Assembly (NCBI RefSeq): GCF_000003605.2 | Contig: NW_003126941.1 | Location: forward strand, 14,611-41,965 | DNA length: 27,355 nucleotides | Source of the DNA: Saccoglossus kowalevskii | Taxonomy: Eukaryota; Hemichordata; Enteropneusta; Harrimaniidae | Direction of reading: 5' to 3' | Shown here: in pieces, positions 18,952-27,355 of the stretch | Numbering within the stretch: position 1 is the stretch's first letter | Layout: each line of letters begins with the position of its first letter | The notes under the pieces: model-generated | The model's input: only the letters and a program-made list of their open reading frames with translations | What the model was told of the DNA's origin: nothing | Databases searched by the model: none | Made by a program: the position numbers and the translations under genes

Positions 18952-21900
18952 GTAAGTCTCTCCTATGGAGTATATGCAGAGTGGCTTTAGTTAGTTATCA
19001 AGATATTTACAGATATTTGCAAGTGAATTATTAGAAAAAAATACTCTTTAAATACTCAATTAAACTCAAAATGTCAATGTATGTTATATAGATGAGATAT
19101 AGTTACAAAGATTATAGATACAAATACACCATTCGTTAAACCCTAAAATTTTATTACACATAGTGCCACAATAATTAGAGCATGCAATATTACGTACTAT
19201 CAAGATGTTCCGGTTAATGCTAGTAGATGTGATTTAATAATTGTATAATGATTAATAACACAGATTTAGATAAGTAAATAGTTGTTACATCATTGTTACT
19301 TTAATTTTATTGCAGATGGGCAGCGTGGATCGTGAGTATCATATACATTTTTACTAATAGTGTTTTTTGGAGTTATTAATGCGCTTTCCCATTGAAATTT
19401 TAGGGTTACTGCTGATTAGTACGATCTCGAGCGCGTGACATTTAATGACCTAATGCAAATGTGTATTGCATATATCAATACTGTAGAAAGGAAACAAAAT
19501 TGATATCAAAAATCAGTTCTGTAGCGTTAGCAGATGGAATTCCAACTAACTAATTTTAAAATGAAGCCGTCAAAATGTATCCTCACAGGACATTTGAAAA
19601 AAGTGAATGCCAATAAACGTGAAATGCGATGTTTGTATAAAACTACCACAATGTATACATGAAACCAGTATGACGGAGATCGTAACGGTCGGGTGTATAC
19701 TGCTTGAGTGTATACTTTGTATTAAGCTTTCCATTTTACCCCTGTTCATGCTTGTATTCATCTTCGTACTTAGAAAGGAACAAATGTCCTTAATTCCAGA
19801 ATTCTGCATGCTCGTTTACGTTCAGTGAACGTGATTATATTCTCATCATGCGCTACATTGTTTTTGTGCCGATGGAATACAAACACAAATGCGAATAAGA
19901 TATATTTTTGCCAAACAAGGAAGACACTGCCAAACAACGTTTTACGGGTTAATTTTATTTGTTTTCTGCTGCATGATGTATAATTAGATAATTGATATTA
20001 TACCGACATCTTAACGGATGCTTATTTCTCATTGTCTATGAAATTTATAAATGACAGTTATGGTTTATTAATCATTATTTTGAGATTCGTTTTTTTGATT
20101 GATAGATGTATGCGATCCAACTACCACTGTCTGTTATCACTTGTTTTACGATGACAGCAAGAATTGGGAGGATGCAAAACAATTCTGCGAAGACAATTAC
20201 GACAGGTTGGCGGTTATTAATGATCTTGCTGTACACAGGAGGTTGCGACGATATATCAACACTCAAACCAATACATTGAGAGAATGCAAAGGTAATGGGT
20301 ACTGGACCGGAGCACACGATAAAAATCATGAAGGACAATTCTTGTTTACCGATGAAACTACAGAACTATCCTGGGATTATCCGCTTTGGTACGAGAACCA
20401 GCCAAACAACAAAGTAGACGACAATGGAATAGGGCAAAATTGCGTTCAGTTATGGTTAGTAACAATGAATTATGAAAATTAGAAGGGAATGCATGTATAG
20501 AATAGGATATTATCTGCAATTCCTATATTTTAACCTATGAAAGCATTAGCAAATGAACATATACAAGTTTCAGAGAAGATTATTTTCTCGAATGTGAAAG
20601 GCGTGTTAAACTAAACTAAAATAAATCCTTGTTGAATCTAAAATATAAAAAAGACTAGTTCAGTCGATTTAAAAGCACTGAATGAATACTAAGCACTCGG
20701 GCAATTATATACTCACTATGGAGTATATTAATTAAATGACCAAATGCAAATTTTCCTTCAGGAAAACTGAACATTGTACAACCAACAATATGTAATTATT
20801 AGATTTAAGATTTTATTTCAGAAACATGAACATAAAACACATTCTGTTATCACGTGGTTTTGATTAGATTGAATAACATATACAAAAGTATTAAGCGATT
20901 GGGAGAATAGCAAAATTTGTCAAAATCATCAAACAATCAAAAATGAGTTTAGAGAGTAACAATACAAGACAAATATGTGTGTCTTGCAAGTTCCGCAAGA
21001 GCCAAGGCTGAATACTGTTCTTAAGAAAAATGTGATTATTCGGGGGAGAATACGGTACGGCGTATTATTCATAGTGTTGAACTTGAAAGTCACAGCAACA
21101 TCCGGATTTGTGTGAATTGTACATATTGCGAAGATGGCACTGTCATAAATTTTAGTTCATTTCTACTCTAGATGGAAATACTGAAGGTATAATAATAGGA
21201 ACCGTTCGCGTGGTCAAAGTCATTTAAAATTATATGCTGTCTTATATTTTCAACCTGGTGTATCCCTATTCATTCAGGCAATATAAATCTCCAAAGTACT
21301 CTTGGAAATTGGATGATGATTACTGTAGGAAGAAAAAGTCATATATTTGTCAATATGAAGGTCAGTCGTTACAATTAAATAATTTCAGTGTTTCATTTAA
21401 TTTACATGTTCATGCCGTACTCATAGATATATATGCAATACATTGTTTAAAAAAACACTTTATAAATTGACATGACAGCTCATTCACTTAGACTTATTAT
21501 CGCATTATGATTGAAGTAATGCCGTGAAATACATTAATATTTGGTTGATGAATGTTGTAGTATGTTTTGTGTTGTTTTTGTCTATACTGTTCTCGCACTG
21601 TGTACATTTATCGATGACAGTGGTCATTTACATGAACTAACAAAAAACAACTTTTACGACAAATGAAAGGTACACGATTGATTGAAGAACATGATGATTG
21701 GGGTCTCCCAGGTGGTCCCTTGGCGGATGGTAACGAAGAAACTTGCATATTAGCAACTGATCCATTTCTTATGACCACAATGAACGCACCGACGATTGTT
21801 TCTAAAATTGTCGTAAAACTCGGTGGTAAGTGTACACTGGTTTTATACAATTTATCGTCACATCAGTAGGGGGTATGTCGTGGGACATAAACTGTTTCAC

Positions 21901-22736
21901 TTTGTATATTTGTAAATTATTAAATAAAAAAGCCCCTAATAATAGATTCATATCATTAACACAATTTGTGTTTTTGCACAGGCGATCATAACGGGCATAA
22001 CCCATAATATCATAAAGATCTTATGTATTTATTGTAGATGGCACACCTCTTTTTGCTGAAATCTTTCTCGATGGGCTTAATCATTGCACTCTAACTGTTC
22101 CTGAAGAATTGGCAACACTTGATACCATTGTGTTTGAATGCCTCCCAGTACCAGTGGTATCTTTTGTGCAATTTTTCCTCCTTTCTTCTCCACTAGTTTC
22201 TATATGTGAGGTGTATTTACATACCCCGGTGAGTGTCAACATTTGATGCATTCAATTTAAATAATACGTTTACACTGGTATTTACACTAATTGATCAACG
22301 GCAGTCCTGAAAGCTTTTAATGTGGCCTGAAATTTGAAAACAACACAACTTTTTATTATTGAACATCTATGGTGCATCTAACGATGTATACAAAAATAAA
22401 GAAGTACTTGTTTTGTGATCGTAGATGGTTTGTTAGTCGACAGTGTTTTATGACATGCTTTGTAGAACTATGCTATGATGTGCCTGTTCAAGTCAAGCAG
22501 TTGGTTAGTTTTGTGGATTAACTACCTGACAGTTAATAGACAGAATATTATATATCAGGTGCCGCGTGTTGAGAAGAATGTATTTTTTAACACTTATATC
22601 ACTTTATGTATTCATGGAGTTCATGTATTTTAATTTAACCAATTTGACAGTGGATGACAGTTTTTGTTGTGTTGTTTTGTAGATTGATGGCAGGACTATG
22701 TTTTGTGTTCTTGAACGCATGAATGCCCTTCTGTGA
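18877..22736 (+). CDS. Secreted C-type lectin with a fucolectin-like second domain, whole gene span
   Basis: Seven coding exons (18877-18951, 19316-19331, 20106-20454, 21278-21360, 21670-21825, 22038-22228, 22683-22736) sum to 924 bp and join in phase at GT-AG sites into 307 residues. Residues 1-19 are a signal peptide (MTYIWVALVLSLFLYEINA). Residues 33-174 form a C-type lectin domain: extra N-terminal pair Cys33/Cys40, core cysteines 58, 143, 163 and 171, YWTGAHD at 96-102, and QPN at 129-131. Residues 176-289 fit a fucolectin/F-type-lectin (FTP) or related galactose-binding fold: LADGNEETC, IVSKIVVKL, AEIFLDG, HCTL, and VSICEVYLH near the end. No membrane span follows, so it should be secreted. 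Likely role: binding glycans, perhaps in innate recognition; ligands unknown. Its only close sequence relative here is a dead lectin exon inside its own third coding intron. Confidence 0.85.
19316..19331 (+). CDS. Lectin exon 2: 16-bp microexon
   Basis: Acceptor TTTTATTGCAG, exon ATGGGCAGCGTGGATC, donor GTGAGT. Encodes MGSVD plus one base. It is required for the phase: exon 1 ends in phase 0 and exon 3 needs one leading base to give HVCDP. Skipping it would shift the frame. Confidence 0.72.
20106..20454 (+). CDS. Lectin exon 3: most of the C-type lectin domain
   Basis: Acceptor TTTTTTGATTGATAG; donor TATG|GTTAGT. Encodes residues 31-146 and two bases of Trp147. It includes NWEDAKQFC, the YWTGAHD region, LFTDETTELSWDYPLWYENQ, the calcium/sugar-loop QPN, and GQNCVQLW across the splice. 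A ninth-decade extra Cys91 has no obvious partner. Confidence 0.92.
20838..20950 (+). pseudogene. Decayed second C-type lectin exon in the lectin intron
   Basis: Inside the 20455-21277 intron, TCTGTTATCAC matches the start of exon 3 (encoding CYH). About 45 bases later another frame gives DWENSKICQNHQTIKNE, the same W-E-x-x-K-x-C pattern as NWEDAKQFC in exon 3. A frame change and a stop separate the two parts and nothing further is recognisable. This looks like a dead duplicate of the lectin exon left in the intron. Confidence 0.55.
21278..21360 (+). CDS. Lectin exon 4: end of the C-type lectin domain
   Basis: Acceptor CTATTCATTCAG; donor GAAG|GTCAGT. Completes Trp147 and encodes QYKSPKYSWKLDDDYCRKKK then SYICQYE, supplying Cys163 and Cys171. 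The usual WND calcium motif before the third core cysteine is LDD here. Confidence 0.9.
21670..21825 (+). CDS. Lectin exon 5: first half of the fucolectin-like domain
   Basis: Acceptor AAATGAAAG with a GAACTAAC branch-point-like string upstream but a poor pyrimidine tract; donor GGTG|GTAAGT. Encodes residues 175-226: GLPGGPLADGNEETC and IVSKIVVKLG. The strong tryptophans usual in FTP domains before the first strand are absent. Confidence 0.75.
22038..22228 (+). CDS. Lectin exon 6: second half of the fucolectin-like domain
   Basis: Acceptor TTTATTGTAG; donor CCG|GTGAGT. Encodes residues 227-290: GTPLFAEIFLDGLNHCTLTV, then IVFECLP, VSFVQFFLLSS and ICEVYLHTP. The AEIF..C..C..V.F...ICEVY order matches the AEV..C..C..YV.I..LCEVEV pattern of fucolectins. 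Confidence 0.82.
22683..22736 (+). CDS. Lectin exon 7: C-terminal tail and stop
   Basis: Acceptor GTTGTTTTGTAG; encodes IDGRTMFCVLERMNALL then TGA at 22734-22736. The entry phase (0) agrees with exon 6. The tail has one cysteine, which could pair between chains. An alternative 3' end further downstream cannot be excluded. Confidence 0.62.
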   Translation: MDGRTMFCVLERMNALL

Positions 22737-23019
22737 CGGAAACCTAAAAACTATAGTGTTCTAGGTTATTTCAATTAGGAGGCACTTGACACATTTCTGG
22801 CTATCGGATAGTCCAAGTGATAACATTATTAATCTGTATGTACACCTAAACTAGAATGCCATTCAATTATATTCCTGTTATATAATCACTAGGGTCTATG
22901 TTTTTTGAACTGGTCTGAAAGCAGTTATTGCTAATTCAGATTTATATAATGTCTGTAAGTGATTTGTCCACATGTCCAAAATATCGTATATGTTTTGGTA
23001 GATTATACACCTTACGACT

Positions 23020-23025
23020 AATAAA
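23020..23025 (+). promoter_or_regulatory. Candidate polyadenylation signal of the lectin gene
   Basis: AATAAA about 285 bases past the lectin stop codon, the first on the plus strand after it. Position is the only evidence. Confidence 0.4.
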
Positions 23026-23757
23026 TATGTGTAATTTTAATATATTCATATGAACCAACCATGCGACGGAAAAAAACACATAATAATAATCTGAGTCGAT
23101 GCCAACGGCGACAGAGAAGTTTGTATGTTTGACAGCTTTCAATATTATAATGTGTCCATACTATACACTACCCTGTTGTTGACCTGCCATTTTATTTGTA
23201 TATTCAATCTAAGTTAATGGTTATGCAAAATCTCTCAATTAGGAAGATACTACCATAGCCTTATAAATTGCACTTTTCGTTTCTTTCAGAACCCTTAAAG
23301 ACCATACTTTGTCATCGCATCTGAGAGACATAATTGTCTTATGCTACGTACGTTATGATTCAATTATTATTAAACATATCATACTAATTACTGGAGTTAC
23401 GTCATACCTGTGATTCGCTAATAAATCTACCGTGATTACACTAATTTCATATAGTGACTAATTTGTCATTGCATATATAATTATTACTATACATCTGTCG
23501 CCGTGACGCCATAAGTTACAGCGTACCGTAATTTTGTGGGATTTTACGGGGTGTTTTCATCCTACCATATAAGGAAATGTAAATTCCAAATATGGAATGA
23601 TTACGTGCTTAAGCGTCACCTAATAATAAAAACAAACATGGCTGCCACCAGGGTTTGACCGGACTCCACACAAAGAAGTTCGCTGCTTCTGTTCTAATCA
23701 TTTTGGATTTCGGGATTCCCATGATGTATTCTTGGAAGGAAAAGATGTATAATAATA
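23026..23757. other. Intergenic, no gene seen
   Basis: Mixed AT-rich sequence without recognisable exons or RNA genes on either strand, leading up to the long hairpin. Confidence 0.5.
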
Positions 23758-23870
23758 AGGTTATTATGAGAACACCTCAAATTATGCACTCAGACAGTAC
23801 GCTGCGCATCAGTTGCTACTCCATCTGTACTGTCTTCGTGCATACTTTGAGGTATTCTAGTAAATAACCT
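23758..23870. ncRNA. Long imperfect hairpin, possible pre-miRNA-like or foldback
   Basis: The inner arms 23775-23800 and 23827-23852 pair at 23 of 26 positions around a 26-base loop. The pairing resumes outward with a small bulge: AGGTTATT at 23758-23765 opposite AATAACCT at 23863-23870, and AGAA opposite TTCT between. The total is about 44 pairs with a few mismatches, then unpaired flanks. The shape suits an animal miRNA precursor, though the stem is longer than usual; a small foldback element is the main alternative. Either strand could be transcribed. No known miRNA seed was recognised. Confidence 0.4.
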
Positions 23871-25041
23871 CATGTGCTCGCACAGTATTGATTTTTCGTC
23901 GAGATCATGTTAGTTGTGACACAAAGTTCGACTCTGGTGAATAAATGATTTACAGATTAAATCTGTAAAACTATCAATGACTATATGAAAAAAATATGTG
24001 AACACATTTTTATATCGAAACCTAAAAAAAATAAATGTTTGGCAGTATGATAGGCCTCCAATTTATTAATAACGGAGGTGGCTAGAATGTCTCATATTAA
24101 CAGACGAAATGTAGTCTAATGGAATATAATTTGTCTATACAAATGCATTCTAAAAGAGGAATCTAGGGGTTATAAAGATAAGTAAACCAGTAGTGAACAA
24201 TTTTAAGTTATAAGCGTCTTGAATACAAAATATTTTGTTACACTAAGAGGATGAAGTGATTATCTAGAAGCCAACAATCACCAAAGGCCATACGTCTTTC
24301 AAAATGATTAAAGCAAATATAAATTTCACTTTTTACACTATGATAAATACTTTCCGTTTTCCCCTAAAAGAACGATTTTGACGAGATAATTCAGAAATTT
24401 ATATTAAGAATAATTCATAATGAAATGTATTTCCTATTCCCCCATAACAATTCTCATAATTACCGATCACACATGAATATTACAAAAAAAGATGATTTGT
24501 TATATTCTCTATAGTTTTGTCTTTTATTTGTCGTAAATGACTGAAAGAAGCTGAATGAAATTACAAAGTATGTCGTGTGTTCAACAACACATGTATGAAC
24601 AATAACTTTAATAAATATAATTTCACTTGGTAATAATACTGTATTTTCTGCATAAAAACGATTGTACAACGTCAACAACGAAGTTATCATCGCAGTGTTT
24701 TTTTTTATCTTTTGTTATTTAATCCTGTGAGGTTTATTTTTTTCACTGCATTGCGATATTGTTTTACAGTTTGATAGTAGTTCAGATCAAATTATAATTG
24801 TTATTACTAGTGTTCACAATATCACACGGCCAGAGAGGATCCTTAATTTATCCACACAACATTCTGCAAGGCAATGCAGAAAATGTTCTGTATTAGTCGC
24901 AAGAGAGTATAATGGTTGTCATCTAATTTGTGTACTTGCGTAAATTCACTTCGACAACATGCTTGGATATGATCTTCAATCAATGAATAAGAAAACATGA
25001 AGGAATAATTATCATTCCACGAACTACTCAATGTATACGAA
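23871..25041. other. Intergenic, no gene seen
   Basis: AT-rich, with homopolymer runs (T9-type tracts at about 24698) and no recognisable coding or RNA features. Short open frames on the minus strand have no family resemblance. Confidence 0.5.
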
Positions 25042-25190
25042 CATGGTCGCCAAGAACTTTCTGATAGCGAGAGCAACGTGACTTGGTTTGCAACGTGGGT
25101 CAGGTGGCGCAAAGACGGAAATGGGACACTATTTAGAGAGCAAAACAAGTTGCGTTGCTCTCTCACTATCAAGTTGGGCACTAGCGATTA
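25042..25190. mobile_element. Foldback (MITE-like) element, copy 3
   Basis: The left arm holds GATAGCGAGAGCAACGTGAC then TTGGTTTGC. The reverse complement of the right arm holds GATAGTGAGAGAGCAACG, CAACTTGTTTTGC and AAATAGTG, so the arms face each other. The ACTTGTTTTG and AAATAGTG blocks are the same as in copy 2 at 2087-2285. No open frame of its own. Compact, with arms of about 45-60 bp. Confidence 0.65.
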
Positions 25191-25734
25191 CGTTAAGAAT
25201 AATAAGCAATAAGATATTACAGACATGATATTGTTTGGATCACTCGCATAACGCATTTAATTTTGATTGCTACGATTAAATAGACCAGTGAATGACTAGA
25301 ACCAATGACGTTTTTTACTTTTCTGAAAGCACACAAATAAGTATTACGTTGCTATCGCTGTAAATGAGATCTCATCGGCCAATATCTATCGATGGCGGAG
25401 TGGCTGATTAAATGTCAGTTATATTGTACTTTTTTAGTTGTAATTATTGTTTATTTAACCCTAAAGTAGTTATTTTGATAAATAGCCTTCCCGCAGCCAA
25501 TCCAAAGCTGGACATTTGAGTAAAAAAAGGTACTCATTAACATTATCTCTGTGTCATAAATCAGAAAATCTAACCTCCATGTTAATTATTTGATGTCTAC
25601 CGGTTCTATTCCTCGAACTCCTCGTGGCCCACCATTTCCGTATTTTTCAGCCACTGACTCTGGTTTTAAAGTCATTTGTAAAATCGTTCACATTGCCCAC
25701 ATCTTGGTTTAAACACATATTGCCAAACACATAC

Positions 25735-25907
25735 CAGTGGCCCAGGAATATTTACCTCGTTCGTTCATATCATACAACATTTCATATGGCTCAGTTTCAC
25801 GTTTATTGACCATATACGTTTTAGCCCACTCATTGCTATTGGGATAACCTTTTCTTTCTTTTTCATTTCCATCTCTACCTGGTGTTATTTTGTTCAGAAC
25901 CGGCTTT
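25735..25907 (-). CDS. Candidate discoidin (F5/8 type C) exon, partial
   Basis: A minus-strand frame reads VLNKITPGRDGNE..., then SNEWAKTYMV, EMLYDMNERG and YSWATG, followed by a donor-like G|GTATGT. The order I-T-x-G-R, E-W-x-x-T-Y-x-V, D..G matches the middle of F5/8 type C domains (ITQGR..QWVTSYKV). A stop codon lies just before 25909 and the acceptor is not clear. The next expected motif (GN and the final strand) is not found in frame; downstream frames contain stops. It is either one exon of a larger gene whose other exons I cannot see or a dead fragment. Confidence 0.42.
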
Positions 25908-27355
25908 CTTCACATTAAAGCATATCTTGCTTTTGCGTAAAAAACGCAGGCAGTGTGAACATGGAAATGTACTTTCAAACTGAAACGGTTCTCTCTATAT
26001 AGTTAATTTCAGGTAAATACAATGATTACTTAGCAGCAGCCAAACAAGTTTCAATTCATCGTGCGAGTACGTAGCTATACCAGTCTACATTTGGGGTGAA
26101 CATTATTCACATGCTTTCAATATTTGTGTGCGATATATTATTCTAGTTATGTTAACTATTTATAACACATAACAAAAATATTGCGTACTTCAAATATGAG
26201 TGGTGCTATTTTACGGGAGAGCGGGTATGAGTGATGCATGGTAGATGTGATTGTGCACTGTGAGTGTCTGCTCAATGTGATAAAATAAATAACTCATGAT
26301 CATTCGGGTAATATCACGTTTTGTTGTCTGCTCTCGGGCTGATGGTGAAGACCATAATATTGATGATGCCTTCAATATCGGCGGGAAATTATGACTCATA
26401 CAAGGCAATATAAGTTGTCACTATCTTAAATGTACTTGCAGTAAATCACATAAAATATCGGTTGGATGTGCTGTAAAATAGCTGTTATCCCGTGACATCT
26501 GAAAATATAAAGTCGTAGGCGAATTGGCAGTAAATAGCACAAAATTAAAATTTTGTGTTTTTATGATAATTCCAACTTGTTAAATATTAGAATATCATTT
26601 ACATAGTATTGTCATTCGCTTGAACACTGCATGACTAAGCCGAAAAGATTTCCCAGAGGGTGCAATGTACGCATTTTTTCCCAGGGAAGAGGAGGAATTT
26701 GTCAAAACGATCTGGTTAGGTAAATTGTTTATCTACGTAGGTATGTGTAATTTGTTTAATTTCCCGGAAATTGGTGCAAATTTGAAGTGTCCCTTCATTT
26801 TTCCCGTCCAACGCATTTGTAGAGGCGAAAGGGATTGTTTTTTATATTTTCTCCATTTTTAACATGGCTCCTAATGATGACCTGTCAACCGGCAGAAGAC
26901 GTGGTACAAAGATTAGAGAGCAATGGTTTATCCAAAGTCAACTAATCTTATGTTAGCCCACGTAGAACCTCACGGGAACATCAGATATGCTATTTCTTTC
27001 TAAACTATTCTTCATCACCACAACTTGCCCTTGGGTAAGGCCAGAGAATGTTTCTTTTGATTCATTTACAGTGAAGACAGGTACTGTCACTCAAAATTTA
27101 GTAATCATTATAGCATGCTATGCTATGATTTCTGGGAGCCTCCTACTTGAGTATTTAATCTGTAATAATGTTCAGCTTATGTATAATTATACAACTGTGG
27201 TACAGAGTAGTTATAAATAATCCACCATCGCCACCATTGTTACTCTTATTCCCTTTATTGGGTTATGATCAAGAGTATAGCAAGACTTCAATACATTCAT
27301 CTATCGGTGAATCACAATTATAACGTAGAGCAGTTAGTACATAGAGGCCAACCTA
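25908..27355. other. No firmly recognisable gene to window end
   Basis: A minus-strand frame near 26300-26400 (LKASSILWSSPSAREQ) weakly resembles the start of a discoidin domain (ITASS..) and could belong with the candidate exon at 25735. A plus-strand frame at 26987-27220 with CPWVRPENVSF and ICNN is faintly sushi-like but lacks the Trp and two expected cysteines. Neither is good enough to call. Confidence 0.4.

Noticed and set aside
18963-20728. 13-bp string CTATGGAGTATAT and octamers ATGCAAAT repeated in lectin introns
   Set aside because: Matches of this length are expected by chance several times in 27 kb of AT-rich sequence.
23655-23867. 70-codon plus-strand open frame starting MTGLHTKKFAAS
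   Set aside because: It covers the long hairpin, has no family resemblance, and its second half is explained by the inverted repeat.
26987-27220. Sushi-like peptide (CPWVRPENVSF ... ICNN)
   Set aside because: The cysteine spacing and conserved Trp of sushi domains are not kept and no splice sites frame it.
1-27355. CRISPR arrays, tRNA or rRNA genes, bacterial operons
   Set aside because: No spaced direct repeats with unique spacers, no tRNA box motifs or rRNA segments were seen, and the introns and elements show animal nuclear DNA.

Overview
This window is nuclear DNA from an animal, most likely a marine-type invertebrate. Genes are split by GT-AG introns of about 100-1,450 bp, the DNA is AT-rich, and I see L1/Tx1-type LINE and Ty3/gypsy debris, a vertebrate-like cytosolic sulfotransferase gene and a lectin gene of a kind common in invertebrate immunity. 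A lancelet, tunicate or lophotrochozoan would all fit; I cannot name the species.

Layout. Positions 1-1300 hold no gene, only one arm of a foldback repeat. A complete cytosolic sulfotransferase gene runs on the minus strand from the ATG at 5926 to the stop at 1456. I reconstructed six coding exons; all splice sites are GT-AG, all phases agree, and the product is 341 residues. Its introns carry a foldback element, a 66-bp duplication and CTCF-like motifs. An 18-bp perfect inverted repeat lies just upstream of its start. From 6.7 to 7.1 kb (minus) there is a decayed fragment resembling a retroelement protease. From 7.83 to 8.28 kb there is a minisatellite of nine 50-bp units.

From 8.69 to about 13.1 kb (minus) lies a decayed L1/Tx1-clade LINE. 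Endonuclease, reverse transcriptase and the C-terminal region are all recognisable but broken by frameshifts and stops. A 273-bp-period tandem duplication sits upstream of its ORF2. A dispersed repeat at 13.37-13.53 kb has a diverged partner at 1.3-1.5 kb, overlapping the 3' end of the sulfotransferase gene. From 14.84 to 15.53 kb (minus) there is a deleted Ty3/gypsy pol, with the start of RT joined directly to the integrase C-terminus. Positions 15.9-18.6 kb are AT-rich and empty of recognisable genes.

The second complete gene is on the plus strand, with CDS from 18877 to 22736. Seven coding exons, one of only 16 bp, give a 307-residue secreted protein: signal peptide, a C-type lectin domain, then a fucolectin-like (FTP/F5-8C fold) domain. 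One of its introns holds a decayed second C-type lectin exon. Downstream are an imperfect stem-loop of about 44 bp (23758-23870), another foldback element (25042-25190), and a candidate discoidin (F5/8 type C) exon on the minus strand near 25.8 kb.

The two intact genes are unrelated in function: intracellular sulfate conjugation versus secreted glycan recognition. They face away from each other across a repeat-filled interval. I see no operon-like or defence-island logic. The most novel items are the lectin architecture, the long hairpin and the foldback repeat family.
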